IMG/VR virus record: IMGVR_UViG_3300028767_000073
Location: 1-30,761 of that record
Length of the DNA: 30,761 bases
Source: a virus
Direction: 5' to 3' (one strand)
Part shown: positions 6,754 to 13,875 of the stretch, one piece after another
How the letters are laid out: each line of letters begins with the position of its first letter
How positions within the stretch are numbered: the first letter of the stretch is position 1
Notes under the pieces: generated by a model
Told to the model about the DNA's origin: nothing
Seen by the model: only the letters and a program-made list of their open reading frames with translations
Database searches by the model: none
Translations under genes and position numbers: made by a program

Positions 6754-7868
6754 TGACAGACAAGGAGTTAAAGAATTTAAGGAGTTCACAGATGACGGAG
6801 AAAACAAGCAATAGAAAGAAACCTGTCTACTTTACAACAAATTCAACTTTGATGGATCTCGTAGTAGGCGGGGGTGAGAAAATCGGGTATGGCTTCGGCT
6901 ATATGAGTGGATCTGTAATCCGTGACCATGCTGGAGAAGGATCCTCGAAATCATTCAAGGCAGTAGAATGTATTGCAGCGAACTACCATAAGTATAAAGA
7001 CAAGTTCCGGTGGCGTTACATTGACGTGGAGCGCGGAAATACTATTGATACAGAAGCTCTCTACGGAGTAGACATCTTTTCTGCAGACCATATTCCTTCT
7101 GATAAGCATCCCGTGGCTACGGTGGAACAATGGCAATGTGATATTACTTCATGGCTCAATGGCATTAAGGAAGACGAGTGTGGTATTTATGTACTTGATT
7201 CTCTGGATGCTCTTTCTTCTCAGGAACTTGAGGAACGCAAGGAAGAACGTCTCAAAGCCTATGAGAAAGGTAAAGATTACGATCAGGGGAGTTTCTTAGG
7301 AAGTTCTGCTAAGTTTCTTAGTCAGGAATTCTTTCGTGGGTTGACTGCAAAATTAGAAGAGAAGAACTGCATTCTATACATTATCAATCAGGAAAGAGAT
7401 AATATGAATGCAGGTCTATATGGCAAGAAGTATCGTATAGGTGGTGGCAGAGCAGTTGGTTTCTATGAATCTGTTAGGGTTCAGAGCAAGCTTAAAAATA
7501 AGATGGAGAAGGAGGGCCGCGCAGTTTCTGCTCTTATTGAAATTACTGCAGAGAAAACTAGGCATCCCCGTCCTTATCGCTCCTGCTTTATCACCCTTAT
7601 TTTTACATATGGCGTAGACTCTCTTTATGATGAACTGTGCTTTCTATTTGACTGTCGTTCTGAAAAGACGGGGGAGCTTCTTAAGACTGCTGAAAAAATA
7701 GTCTATAAAGAAGATGTGAAACCCATGACCTTGGACGAGCTTGTTGAGTATGTTTATAAAAATAAGCTCAGGAAAGAGGTAAAGGAATCTGTCATAGCAA
7801 AGTGGGAAGCCATTGAAGATTCCATTGCTATCAAACGCCCAGCCAAGTTTGCTGACGAGGAGGACTAA
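6753..7868 (+). CDS. uvsX: UvsX/RecA-family strand-exchange recombinase
   Basis: A DNA-dependent ATPase that forms filaments on ssDNA and drives homologous pairing and recombination-dependent replication. The 371-residue protein shows a P-loop region DHAGEGSSKSFKAV (58-71), a strand ending in acidic DVERG (91-95) equivalent to the RecA D-x-E, Walker B VLDSLDAL (147-154), and a DNA-binding-loop region around NQERDNMNAGLYGKK followed by GGGRAVGFYESVRV. The P-loop is not canonical: it lacks GK[ST], but SKSFK aligns with the UvsX P-loop SKSFKS. The start ATG overlaps the HNH stop (TAATG); a second in-frame ATG (residue 14) follows GGAG and could be the original start. Confidence 0.85.
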   Translation: MTDKELKNLRSSQMTEKTSNRKKPVYFTTNSTLMDLVVGGGEKIGYGFGYMSGSVIRDHAGEGSSKSFKAVECIAANYHKYKDKFRWRYIDVERGNTIDTEALYGVDIFSADHIPSDKHPVATVEQWQCDITSWLNGIKEDECGIYVLDSLDALSSQELEERKEERLKAYEKGKDYDQGSFLGSSAKFLSQEFFRGLTAKLEEKNCILYIINQERDNMNAGLYGKKYRIGGGRAVGFYESVRVQSKLKNKMEKEGRAVSALIEITAEKTRHPRPYRSCFITLIFTYGVDSLYDELCFLFDCRSEKTGELLKTAEKIVYKEDVKPMTLDELVEYVYKNKLRKEVKESVIAKWEAIEDSIAIKRPAKFADEED

Positions 7869-8066
7869 ATGATAGGATGTGAGGTTTGTGCTGAAGAGTA
7901 TGAAGATGATGAAGAGGGCATGAATGTTGATAGGTACATTTCTGATATGATGGAACGGGATAAGATATTCATCGAGGCAGAATATCAGTTAGGGTGTATC
8001 TCTATGGAGACCCGAGATTATACTACTGAGTTCATCAATAAGTATCTTGAAGCACTAGATGCCTAG
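7869..8066 (+). CDS. Small acidic hypothetical protein (65 aa)
   Basis: Begins directly after the uvsX stop, with GAGGAGG upstream. Strongly acidic (EVCAEEYEDDEEG) with a CxxC near the N-terminus (C4, C7) and a helical C-terminal half. The next gene's ATG lies within its last codons. Function not recognised. Strong acidity next to uvsX would fit a small recombinase-modulating or DNA-mimic protein, but that is only a guess. Confidence 0.6.
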   Translation: MIGCEVCAEEYEDDEEGMNVDRYISDMMERDKIFIEAEYQLGCISMETRDYTTEFINKYLEALDA

Positions 8067-8442
8067 AGTTAAGAAAGAAATTCTCCCCCCAGAACATTGT
8101 ACTTCTGTAACGGATTATGAAAAGAGTAAATATTGGGCAGCTAAGTCTAAAAAGCTATTGGAGCCGAAAGACTTAGTATGCCCCGTTTGCGGTCGAAAGC
8201 GGTGGCTATGGATGCCAAGAAAAAAGAAGTGGAAGTGTATTCGCTTTGTGTCACATCACATCGAATATAGCCACTGTCCGAATGAACAAGAAAAAGACAT
8301 ATTAATCATTTGCTGGCAATGTCATGATTTCTTCCACTTGCTATTGCGTCTGGAAAAGTGGGGTGGCGTGTTTGCTGAACTAGGGCAAATAGCTAGAAGG
8401 GTCTTTAAGTACGACGGAATTCAGACTTTTAAACCTTGGTAG
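8059..8442 (+). CDS. HNH-type endonuclease domain protein
   Basis: 127 residues with CPVCG (residues 42-46), then VSHHIEY with the double histidine, then ICWQCHDFFH. This is the Cys-Cys/His-His/Cys-Cys-His order of zinc-containing HNH nucleases, in which the first His of the HH pair acts as general base and the terminal H binds metal. The N-terminus is basic. It overlaps the previous gene by eight bases and is the last gene before a new promoter. It may be a recombination or homing nuclease; substrate unknown. Confidence 0.6.
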   Translation: MPRVKKEILPPEHCTSVTDYEKSKYWAAKSKKLLEPKDLVCPVCGRKRWLWMPRKKKWKCIRFVSHHIEYSHCPNEQEKDILIICWQCHDFFHLLLRLEKWGGVFAELGQIARRVFKYDGIQTFKPW

Positions 8443-8445
8443 CTA

Positions 8446-8474
8446 TTGACAAGAATTAGTTTTTATGATAATAT
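8446..8474 (+). promoter_or_regulatory. Sigma70-type promoter of the second plus-strand block
   Basis: TTGACA (8446-8451) is followed after exactly 17 bp by TAATAT (8469-8474), with TGA just before it as an extended -10 element. It lies in a 94-base gap between 8442 and the ATG at 8537. Its -10 box runs into the left arm of the inverted repeat at 8471-8517. Confidence 0.75.
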
Positions 8475-8517
8475 ACCCTATAAGGTTTTATATGAAAATA
8501 TGCCTTGTAGGGTATAT
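8471..8517 (+). repeat. 15-bp inverted repeat overlapping the promoter -10
   Basis: ATATACCCTATAAGG (8471-8485) is complementary to CCTTGTAGGGTATAT (8503-8517) with one G-T pair, around a 17-base A/T-rich loop. In RNA from upstream it would form a strong hairpin followed by TTCTATT. On DNA it spans the -10 box and expected start site, so it could be an operator. The two readings are not exclusive. Confidence 0.75.
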
Positions 8518-8536
8518 TTCTATTCAGGAGGTATGC

Positions 8537-8701
8537 ATGGACGAACAATGGCTAGAGAAACTTAGAACTCTATTGAAAGCGACAGGACTTAAAAACATAG
8601 ACGCCTTTTTAGGCTGTGCTGATATTCCTGCCTATGAAGAAGTGGGGAAATCTATCCAACTAGAGATGGAAGATGCATGGAAGTATAGGCAACTACAATA
8701 G
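8537..8701 (+). CDS. Small hypothetical protein (54 aa)
   Basis: First gene after the promoter at 8446. I place the start at ATG 8537, five bases after AGGAGG (8526-8531); the frame is open further upstream, but that part covers the promoter and hairpin. Helical and acidic (MDEQWLEKLRTLLKATGL...). No family recognised. Confidence 0.6.
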   Translation: MDEQWLEKLRTLLKATGLKNIDAFLGCADIPAYEEVGKSIQLEMEDAWKYRQLQ

Positions 8702-8710
8702 GAGTAAAAA

Positions 8711-9694
8711 TTGGACGACCAAGAACTAAAACGTAGAATCTTAGAGCTGTTGGCTGCTGGTGATCTTACGAAGCAGCAGATTAAAGATACACTATGGGTA
8801 AAAAGTGAAAAGACACTAAATCTCCTCTTGAAAGAGCTACAAGTGGATAATTTGATCTATAGGCACGGTGCTATTTATAGTATTGTCAAACCCATAGAGA
8901 AGCCTAAGAAACCAGTTACTAAAAAGGTAGCACCTAAATCCAGTTTCTTAGTAGAAGATTTACTGCGCATAATGTTTGCTATTGTAGGTGTTGGAACTAC
9001 TATAGTTGGCATCAGAAATACCGCAGTTTTCACAGCAACAGTATTTCCAGTACCATTTTGTTACATCCTTTCTGGTGTTATAGCCCTATTTATGATTGGA
9101 GCTATCCCTGCTGTTATCTATCTTTGGAGTCACAATAGAAAACCATCTGCTTGTGTACTTACTCCTATCTGGCTTGTTGTAACACTGTTTTCTATGTTTT
9201 GTACTATAGAGGGTATGTATTCTATTCAGAAAGACAACTTTATTGAGTCAGAAACCATTTCTAATATTGACACAACTAATGAATCTCTGTATAATGAGTA
9301 TGAAAAACAGGCGAAATCTATTCGGGGTCTTATAGATGCTAAACAGATTACTTTGGACAGGTATAATAAAGAGATTGTAGGTTATGATACACAGGAAGAA
9401 ATACAAGCTGATTTGAAGAACTACAATAGACTTGCTACTAATATATCTGCTGCTGAGAAGTTTATTCAGGGGCAGACGGTAGAACTAACTAAAGTGTCAG
9501 AGAAGAAAACAGCTTTGCTTAGTAAGCAAGAAGGTAAAAAAATTGTAGTCAAGAGCTTCTACGAGCGTATTGAGGCTATGAGCGGGATTAATGCATTTCT
9601 ATTGCAGTTTATAGTGAGTTGCTTTGCAGCAATTATATTGGATATATTGGGGCCAATCTCTATGAGTTTGGCTATGTATTTGAAAAAGGAGTAG
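8711..9694 (+). CDS. Winged-helix / multi-pass membrane / coiled-coil protein
   Basis: 327 residues, with a TTG start six bases after AGGAG. Residues 4-60 look like a winged helix-turn-helix (RILELLAAGDLTKQQIKDTL, then LLLKELQVDNLIYRHGAIYSI). A Lys/Pro-rich linker follows (61-78). Three hydrophobic segments come next (about 85-103, 113-138, 147-168), then a charged helical region (about 190-280), then a last hydrophobic segment (about 294-324). This is an integral membrane protein with a DNA-binding-like cytoplasmic head. It could tether DNA or a replication complex to the membrane, or sense infection. Function not recognised. Confidence 0.7.
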   Translation: MDDQELKRRILELLAAGDLTKQQIKDTLWVKSEKTLNLLLKELQVDNLIYRHGAIYSIVKPIEKPKKPVTKKVAPKSSFLVEDLLRIMFAIVGVGTTIVGIRNTAVFTATVFPVPFCYILSGVIALFMIGAIPAVIYLWSHNRKPSACVLTPIWLVVTLFSMFCTIEGMYSIQKDNFIESETISNIDTTNESLYNEYEKQAKSIRGLIDAKQITLDRYNKEIVGYDTQEEIQADLKNYNRLATNISAAEKFIQGQTVELTKVSEKKTALLSKQEGKKIVVKSFYERIEAMSGINAFLLQFIVSCFAAIILDILGPISMSLAMYLKKE

Positions 9695-9697
9695 GGT

Positions 9698-10000
9698 ATG
9701 GAAGATAATTTTTATTGGATTAATGGGGATGGAGAGGCTGATCATTGCAATGCTTCGTACATGCTGAAATCGGATTTGAGACAGCATGATGAACGTATAC
9801 GAAAGGCGATTGCTGAAAAGGTTCGTAATTATTTGTATGACAAATGGTTCACACTTAATGGTGTAAAAATAATGCTCCCTTTGGGAGAACTAGAGATAAT
9901 TACCAAACTCATTACGGATGAGGATAACAATGTTTCACACAGATCAAGAAGCAATAGACTTCCTTGTAAGCAAGGGATGGACACTCAGTCACCAGTTTAA
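9698..10000 (+). CDS. Hypothetical protein (100 aa) with a C-terminus overlapping the next gene
   Basis: Starts three bases after the membrane-protein gene. The first ~75 residues (MEDNFYWINGDGEADHCN... to ITKLITDEDNN) look like a normal soluble helical protein. The last ~22 residues, from VSHRSRS onward, overlap the start of the next gene and are basic and unlike the rest, so the original stop may have been lost. No family recognised. Confidence 0.55.
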   Translation: MEDNFYWINGDGEADHCNASYMLKSDLRQHDERIRKAIAEKVRNYLYDKWFTLNGVKIMLPLGELEIITKLITDEDNNVSHRSRSNRLPCKQGMDTQSPV

Positions 10001-10103
10001 CTTCTTCTCTCCAAAACCCTATGGGGAATGTTCTCACGAAGAGAAGTTAGCTATACTATATCTTTTGAATGAATATGATTTTTCGTATGGAGGGAAAATA
10101 TGA
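9930..10103 (+). CDS. Small hypothetical protein (57 aa)
   Basis: I choose ATG 9930 (MFHTDQEAIDFLVSKGW), six bases after GAGG, over the in-frame ATG 9918. It overlaps the 3' end of the preceding gene by 71 bases in another frame and runs into the next start (ATGA-type overlap at 10100). Composition is that of a small soluble alpha/beta protein. Not recognised. Confidence 0.6.
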   Translation: MFHTDQEAIDFLVSKGWTLSHQFNFFSPKPYGECSHEEKLAILYLLNEYDFSYGGKI

Positions 10104-10291
10104 AGTATTTCGTTAGTTATTTTATGGCCTTTAAGGATAGAACACAGGCATATGGAAATACAATATATGAGAAGCAACATCCTATGTCCAGTGAAGAAGA
10201 CATTCGTGCTATAGAAGAAGATATCGAGATGAGAAATGAAGCACTCAGTGTGACTCTGATTAACTGGCGACGGCTTGAGGACTCAGAATAA
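10100..10291 (+). CDS. Small hypothetical protein (63 aa)
   Basis: Coupled to both neighbours: its ATG overlaps the previous stop, and its stop shares a base with the ATG of the SbcC-N gene. GGAGGG precedes the start. N-terminus MKYFVSYFMAFKDRTQAYGN, then an acidic helix (EEDIRAIEEDIEMRNEAL). The end LINWRRLED resembles small phage proteins of unknown role. Confidence 0.6.
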   Translation: MKYFVSYFMAFKDRTQAYGNTIYEKQHPMSSEEDIRAIEEDIEMRNEALSVTLINWRRLEDSE

Positions 10292-11382
10292 TGCTTAAAC
10301 AAATCGAGTTATTTAATTATGAATCACACGTACATAGTGTTATAGACCTCTCAGAAGGTATCAATATCTTCTCAGGGGCTTCTGGACAAGGTAAGTCCTC
10401 TATCCGTCGTGCTATCATGTGGTGTATGACTAATAAGCCTAATGGTGACGCTATGGTGTCTTGGAGCGCGTTCGACGCTAAAGGAAACCAGAAAGAGCCT
10501 TGCCGTGTTATTCTCACCTTTGATGATCTTGTTATAGAGCGTCAGAAAGGGCCAAAGCTTAATGGATACATAATAAACAATGATGACAAACATCCGTTAG
10601 AAGCTGTTGGAGTATCCTTACCAGAACAGGTTTCCTCCTTACTTAATGTAAATGATATTAACTATGAAGACCAACTGGGAGCACCATTTCTCCTCTCTGA
10701 GTCCTCTGGTGAAGTTGCTCGATACCTTAACCGCATTGTAAACCTTGATGAGGCAGATAGATTCCAATCCGAGGTAGAAAGCAAACGGCAGAAGTGCAAC
10801 AAAGACATTGCGCTTACAGAAGGGTCGATCAAACGACTGTCTGAGAGCGTAGAGTCTCTTGCATGGCTGGATAAGGCAGACCAGCTCATAGGGCAGATAG
10901 AATCAAAAGATACTATCATAGAAGGTAAGGAAACCACTATAAGCAGTATCAAGCAGTCTATTACTGACTATGAAGAACTGTCTCGAAAAATGGATAGTTA
11001 TCGAGGCGTCCCTGAGAAGGCTACCGCTCTTATCAAGAAGATTGAGTCTTTTGATATAGAGGATAAGATTAAAGAGAAACAGGCGCTTTTTGACAGTTTG
11101 TTGCATTATAAGACCTATCTAAAAGAAGCTGGGCTTGGTGATACTATTGATGAAGCAGAACGGAAGGTACGAAAGATAGGCAAGCTCAATGATATTATTA
11201 CTGATGCTCAAAAAGATCTTGACAGTCTAAAGACTTCTCTGATACAATACAAGAAGCTCAAAGAAGATTGGCTTGCTAATGAGAAAGAACTGGATGTGGC
11301 TGAGGCAGAAATGAAACTGAGTTGTGTATGCCCAGTAACCGGAAAAAGCTGCAATCGATTAGAAACGTCTGTAGCGTTTTAA
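10291..11382 (+). CDS. Rad50/SbcC-type ATPase, N-terminal half (ends at a zinc-hook-like motif)
   Basis: Begins like Rad50, SbcC and T4 gp46: MLKQIELFNYESH, then the Walker A GASGQGKSS (29-37). An N-terminal ATPase lobe follows to about residue 160, including FLLSESSGEVARYLNRIV. Residues ~160-340 are coiled coil. The protein stops nine residues after CVCPVTGKSC (345-354), which has the look of the hook where the two coil arms meet. There is no signature motif, Walker B or second coil here; these are in a separate gene at 13034-13639. It would act with the SbcD-like nuclease encoded at 11617 to process DNA ends. Confidence 0.85.
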   Translation: MLKQIELFNYESHVHSVIDLSEGINIFSGASGQGKSSIRRAIMWCMTNKPNGDAMVSWSAFDAKGNQKEPCRVILTFDDLVIERQKGPKLNGYIINNDDKHPLEAVGVSLPEQVSSLLNVNDINYEDQLGAPFLLSESSGEVARYLNRIVNLDEADRFQSEVESKRQKCNKDIALTEGSIKRLSESVESLAWLDKADQLIGQIESKDTIIEGKETTISSIKQSITDYEELSRKMDSYRGVPEKATALIKKIESFDIEDKIKEKQALFDSLLHYKTYLKEAGLGDTIDEAERKVRKIGKLNDIITDAQKDLDSLKTSLIQYKKLKEDWLANEKELDVAEAEMKLSCVCPVTGKSCNRLETSVAF

Positions 11383-11392
11383 GGAAGGCAAT

Positions 11393-11617
11393 ATGTCTAA
11401 AAGAGTTCAGAAAAACGAGGCACTGAGATTACTTACTACGTGTATGCAGAAATGTATAGCCAGTAAAGAAGCTATTATGATAGTTAATGTAGAATATGGG
11501 TATAAAGATCCTCCTATAGGAGAATATCTTGTATCTATGCCAAAACCTGATGGGCACACCAAAATAACAATAGAGCTGGATTGTTATGATGAAACTTCTG
11601 AGGGGTACTATAAATAA
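11393..11617 (+). CDS. Small hypothetical protein (74 aa)
   Basis: Lies between SbcC-N and SbcD, with AAGGAAGG before the ATG, and its stop overlaps the SbcD ATG (TAATG). Basic N-terminal helix (MSKRVQKNEALRLLTTCMQKC), then beta-rich sequence ending ELDCYDETSEGYYK. Not recognised. Its place inside the nuclease operon suggests, without proof, a link to that complex. Confidence 0.6.
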   Translation: MSKRVQKNEALRLLTTCMQKCIASKEAIMIVNVEYGYKDPPIGEYLVSMPKPDGHTKITIELDCYDETSEGYYK

Positions 11618-12510
11618 TGTCTAAATTTATCCTATCGTCGGATCAGCATATGCGCGGGGATCGTCCTATATGCAGGACAGAAACAGAAGAAGAATGGCTT
11701 GAGTTTCAAGCAACTAGACTCAATGAAGTTGTCTCCATAGCTAATGAACATAAGGCAGAACTTATTCTTGGTGGAGATATGTTCGACATTCCAAACTGTC
11801 CTTCTTATGTGGTGGCTACTGTCATAAATGCTCTTCTTAGTATGAAGAAGCCTTGTCATATTCTAGCAGGCAATCACGAGTTACCTTATAGGCGTTTTGC
11901 TAACGTAGGAACTTCCAGTATAGGTATTCTCAAGGCTATAGCAGGGGATAATACAGGGATACTTAGATTCTACACACCTAAAGAGCAGCTTATAGAAGGG
12001 CGTTTTCAGCACTCCCATCAAGCCATACCCAACATCTCCGTCGTACATACCTTGTCATTTCCAACAAGCGATGATATTCCGTTTAACGCTAAGGCAACTA
12101 CAGCAGAAGAGCTTTGCAAAGAGTATCCGACTAAATATGTTCTAGTTGGGGATCTTCATGAAACTTATCATGTTCAGATAGGCGAACAGCATGTATTTTC
12201 ATCTGGCGCTCTCACACAGCAAACAGTCAAGGAACGAGACGCTAATCCCGGTGTCTGGTACATAGATACTGACAAAGAGGAATTCGAGTTTATTGAAGTG
12301 TACCACGATGCCTCTAAGATATCTGATGAGCATCTCCTCCGTAAACGTGAGCGTGTAGCTGAGATAGAGTCTGTACTGGAAGCAATGAAGTCAGGGAAAA
12401 CTGACGTTTCTCTTGACTATATTAAGAATCTCTATTACTATGTAGAGCATAACAAAGTCTCTGAAGGGGCTATCGAGATCATAGACGAAATAAAGGAAGG
12501 TATAGAGTGA
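11617..12510 (+). CDS. SbcD/Mre11/gp47-type nuclease
   Basis: Calcineurin-like metallophosphoesterase of the Mre11 class, the nuclease partner of Rad50/SbcC. Metal-binding motifs are in order: DQH (9-11), GGDMFD (52-57), GNHE (85-88), VVHTLSF with H144, and GDLHETYHV (178-186) with H181. The C-terminal ~60 residues are charged helices (LLRKRERVAEIESVLEAMK) suited to contacting the ATPase coil base. At 297 residues it is close to gp47-type proteins. It is encoded between the two halves of the ATPase. By eye about 15 of its 26 isoleucines use ATA. Confidence 0.9.
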   Translation: MSKFILSSDQHMRGDRPICRTETEEEWLEFQATRLNEVVSIANEHKAELILGGDMFDIPNCPSYVVATVINALLSMKKPCHILAGNHELPYRRFANVGTSSIGILKAIAGDNTGILRFYTPKEQLIEGRFQHSHQAIPNISVVHTLSFPTSDDIPFNAKATTAEELCKEYPTKYVLVGDLHETYHVQIGEQHVFSSGALTQQTVKERDANPGVWYIDTDKEEFEFIEVYHDASKISDEHLLRKRERVAEIESVLEAMKSGKTDVSLDYIKNLYYYVEHNKVSEGAIEIIDEIKEGIE

Positions 12511-12665
12511 ATGAATTTGGCAAGTTGTTTCGGTATTTTTCAGATGCATCTTGCTCAAATAATGATAGGCTGTTGTTCAATGCTGTTAGTGCGCTAATTA
12601 CTATTGCAGAAAGACAACAGGAAGAGATTGAAGCACTCAAAAAGGAGATAGGAAATGAAAATTGA
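12507..12665 (+). CDS. Small hypothetical protein (52 aa), GTG start
   Basis: This short ORF was read from the sequence. GTG at 12507 overlaps the SbcD stop (GTGA), with AGGAAGG upstream. The product (MNEFGKLFRYFSDASCSNND...) ends in a charged helix (AERQQEEIEALKKEIGNEN), probably coiled coil. An ATG at 12511 in another frame gives only 28 Cys-rich residues and is less likely. Overlaps the next gene by 11 bases. Confidence 0.55.
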   Translation: MNEFGKLFRYFSDASCSNNDRLLFNAVSALITIAERQQEEIEALKKEIGNEN

Positions 12666-12807
12666 TTGGGCTAAACTGGACAAAGAAATCATGTATCTTA
12701 TGGGAACTTGCATCGCTGTGTGTATCGGGCTTGCACTTGTATGTGGTGCCGGATGGCTTCTGGTGTTTGCTGGGAAGGCATTCCTGACTATTCTGGGGGT
12801 TATGTAA
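12655..12807 (+). CDS. Small single-pass membrane protein (50 aa)
   Basis: Read from the sequence. ATG 12655 follows AGGAGATAGG. After MKIDWAKLDKE comes a hydrophobic stretch of about 35 residues rich in G, V, L and C. One long or two short membrane segments are possible. The stop shares a base with the next ATG (TAATG). A membrane protein inside the recombination-nuclease operon is unexpected; function not recognised. Confidence 0.6.
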   Translation: MKIDWAKLDKEIMYLMGTCIAVCIGLALVCGAGWLLVFAGKAFLTILGVM

Positions 12808-13049
12808 TGGACACAAAGACGTTTGAATCAATTAAGACTAAGGTAGACACCCTCAAGCAGAGACGGGCTAAAGCTGAAGGTGCTATTGAATCCATTGAAG
12901 GTGATTGGCTCAAGAATTACAAGACTAAAAACATCAAGGAACTTGAGGCTAAACTGGCTGAAATGGAAGAAGACGTGGAGGCCGATACTGCAGATAGGGA
13001 CAAGGTATTTGAAGAGCTTAAAGGACTCCACACATGGCAGTTCGTATAG
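12807..13049 (+). CDS. Coiled-coil protein (80 aa) beside the split Rad50
   Basis: ATG 12807 overlaps the preceding stop. Almost the whole protein has heptad-like charge and hydrophobic spacing (FESIKTKVDTLKQRRAKAEG, then ELEAKLAEMEEDVEADTADR), ending GLHTWQFV. It overlaps the C-terminal ATPase gene by 16 bases. The N-half of the ATPase has ~180 residues of coil, but the C-half has only ~60. This protein could supply part of the missing returning coil, or be a remnant of a once-continuous gene. Confidence 0.65.
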   Translation: MDTKTFESIKTKVDTLKQRRAKAEGAIESIEGDWLKNYKTKNIKELEAKLAEMEEDVEADTADRDKVFEELKGLHTWQFV

Positions 13050-13639
13050 CTCAGTATAAAGACTTCACCACAAGGAAGCTTGGAGAGCGTTCTCTGCTCC
13101 AGAAGCAACTTGCAGAAGCACAAGAGCATCATATTTATCTCAAGGCACGAGCTTTGTCTATCATAGAAGCCCAGACTATTATCCAGAAGATAGCGGTAGA
13201 GACACAGACACAGCTACGCTTCAAGATAGAGGATATAGTCAACAAGATCCTTGAGACCACCTTCCCAGAATATTCTTTTGAACTAGAGTATGAAGTTAAG
13301 CGTGGTAAGAGTGAGGCAAACCTTAAATTCTACAAGGGAACTCATCAGGTAGATCTCATGGACGGATGCGGTGGGGGAAATGTAGATTGTGCTTGCATAG
13401 CTTTAAGACTAGCAATATGGAGTTTATCAGATACACGCTCATTACTTATACTAGATGAAGCTACAAAACACCTAAGTGCAGATGATACACCTAGATTTGC
13501 TTATATATTCTCCGCTATAGTCAATGAACTTGGGATACAGGTTATAATGCCAACCCACTCTGATGCAATCAGGGAAGTTGCTGATACCTGTTATGATGTG
13601 TGGCTTAAAGGACAAGTATCACAGGTACAGAAACAATGA
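13034..13639 (+). CDS. Rad50/SbcC-type ATPase, C-terminal half
   Basis: 201 residues carrying the parts missing from the protein at 10291. A short helical arm (1-60) leads into the C-terminal lobe: a glycine-rich signature-like stretch MDGCGGGNVD (109-118) in place of the usual LSGGE, Walker B LLILDE (137-142), D-loop-like ATKHLS, and the H-loop MPTHSD (H175). There is no Walker A. Two ATP sites would need the N-half protein in trans. The start ATG lies inside the coiled-coil gene, and the stop overlaps the next start. Confidence 0.85.
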   Translation: MAVRIAQYKDFTTRKLGERSLLQKQLAEAQEHHIYLKARALSIIEAQTIIQKIAVETQTQLRFKIEDIVNKILETTFPEYSFELEYEVKRGKSEANLKFYKGTHQVDLMDGCGGGNVDCACIALRLAIWSLSDTRSLLILDEATKHLSADDTPRFAYIFSAIVNELGIQVIMPTHSDAIREVADTCYDVWLKGQVSQVQKQ

Positions 13640-13875
13640 AAGGCAAGGTTGTAGAGTATGCAGGAAACTATGGGCAAACACAGTATGTTCTTGTGCCTAT
13701 ACCTAAAAACCCTCCTACTATTACTGATAAATGGGGGTGGAAGTGGCTATATTTGGGTGTATTAGAAGGTTTTGAAGATGAGTTCATTAGAGTAGCAAAA
13801 GCTGATAAAAATGGCCTAGTGGATATTGTCACACTAGGCATCATTAGAAAAGATAGCTTCCCAGAACTTATCTAG
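13636..13875 (+). CDS. Small hypothetical protein (79 aa), last gene of the plus-strand block
   Basis: Starts MKGKVVEYAGNYGQTQYVLVPIP and is beta-rich with several aromatic residues (WGWKWLYLG). Coupled by ATGA overlap to the ATPase C-half. Its last four bases overlap the stop of the convergent minus-strand gene. An 8-bp inverted repeat (13814-13821 / 13832-13839) lies near its 3' end. Function not recognised. Confidence 0.6.
   Translation: MKGKVVEYAGNYGQTQYVLVPIPKNPPTITDKWGWKWLYLGVLEGFEDEFIRVAKADKNGLVDIVTLGIIRKDSFPELI

Noticed and set aside
13814-13839. 8-bp inverted repeat GCCTAGTG / CACTAGGC as terminator of the plus-strand operon
   Set aside because: It is inside a gene and no T tract follows, so terminator function is not supported, although the convergent operons must end near here.
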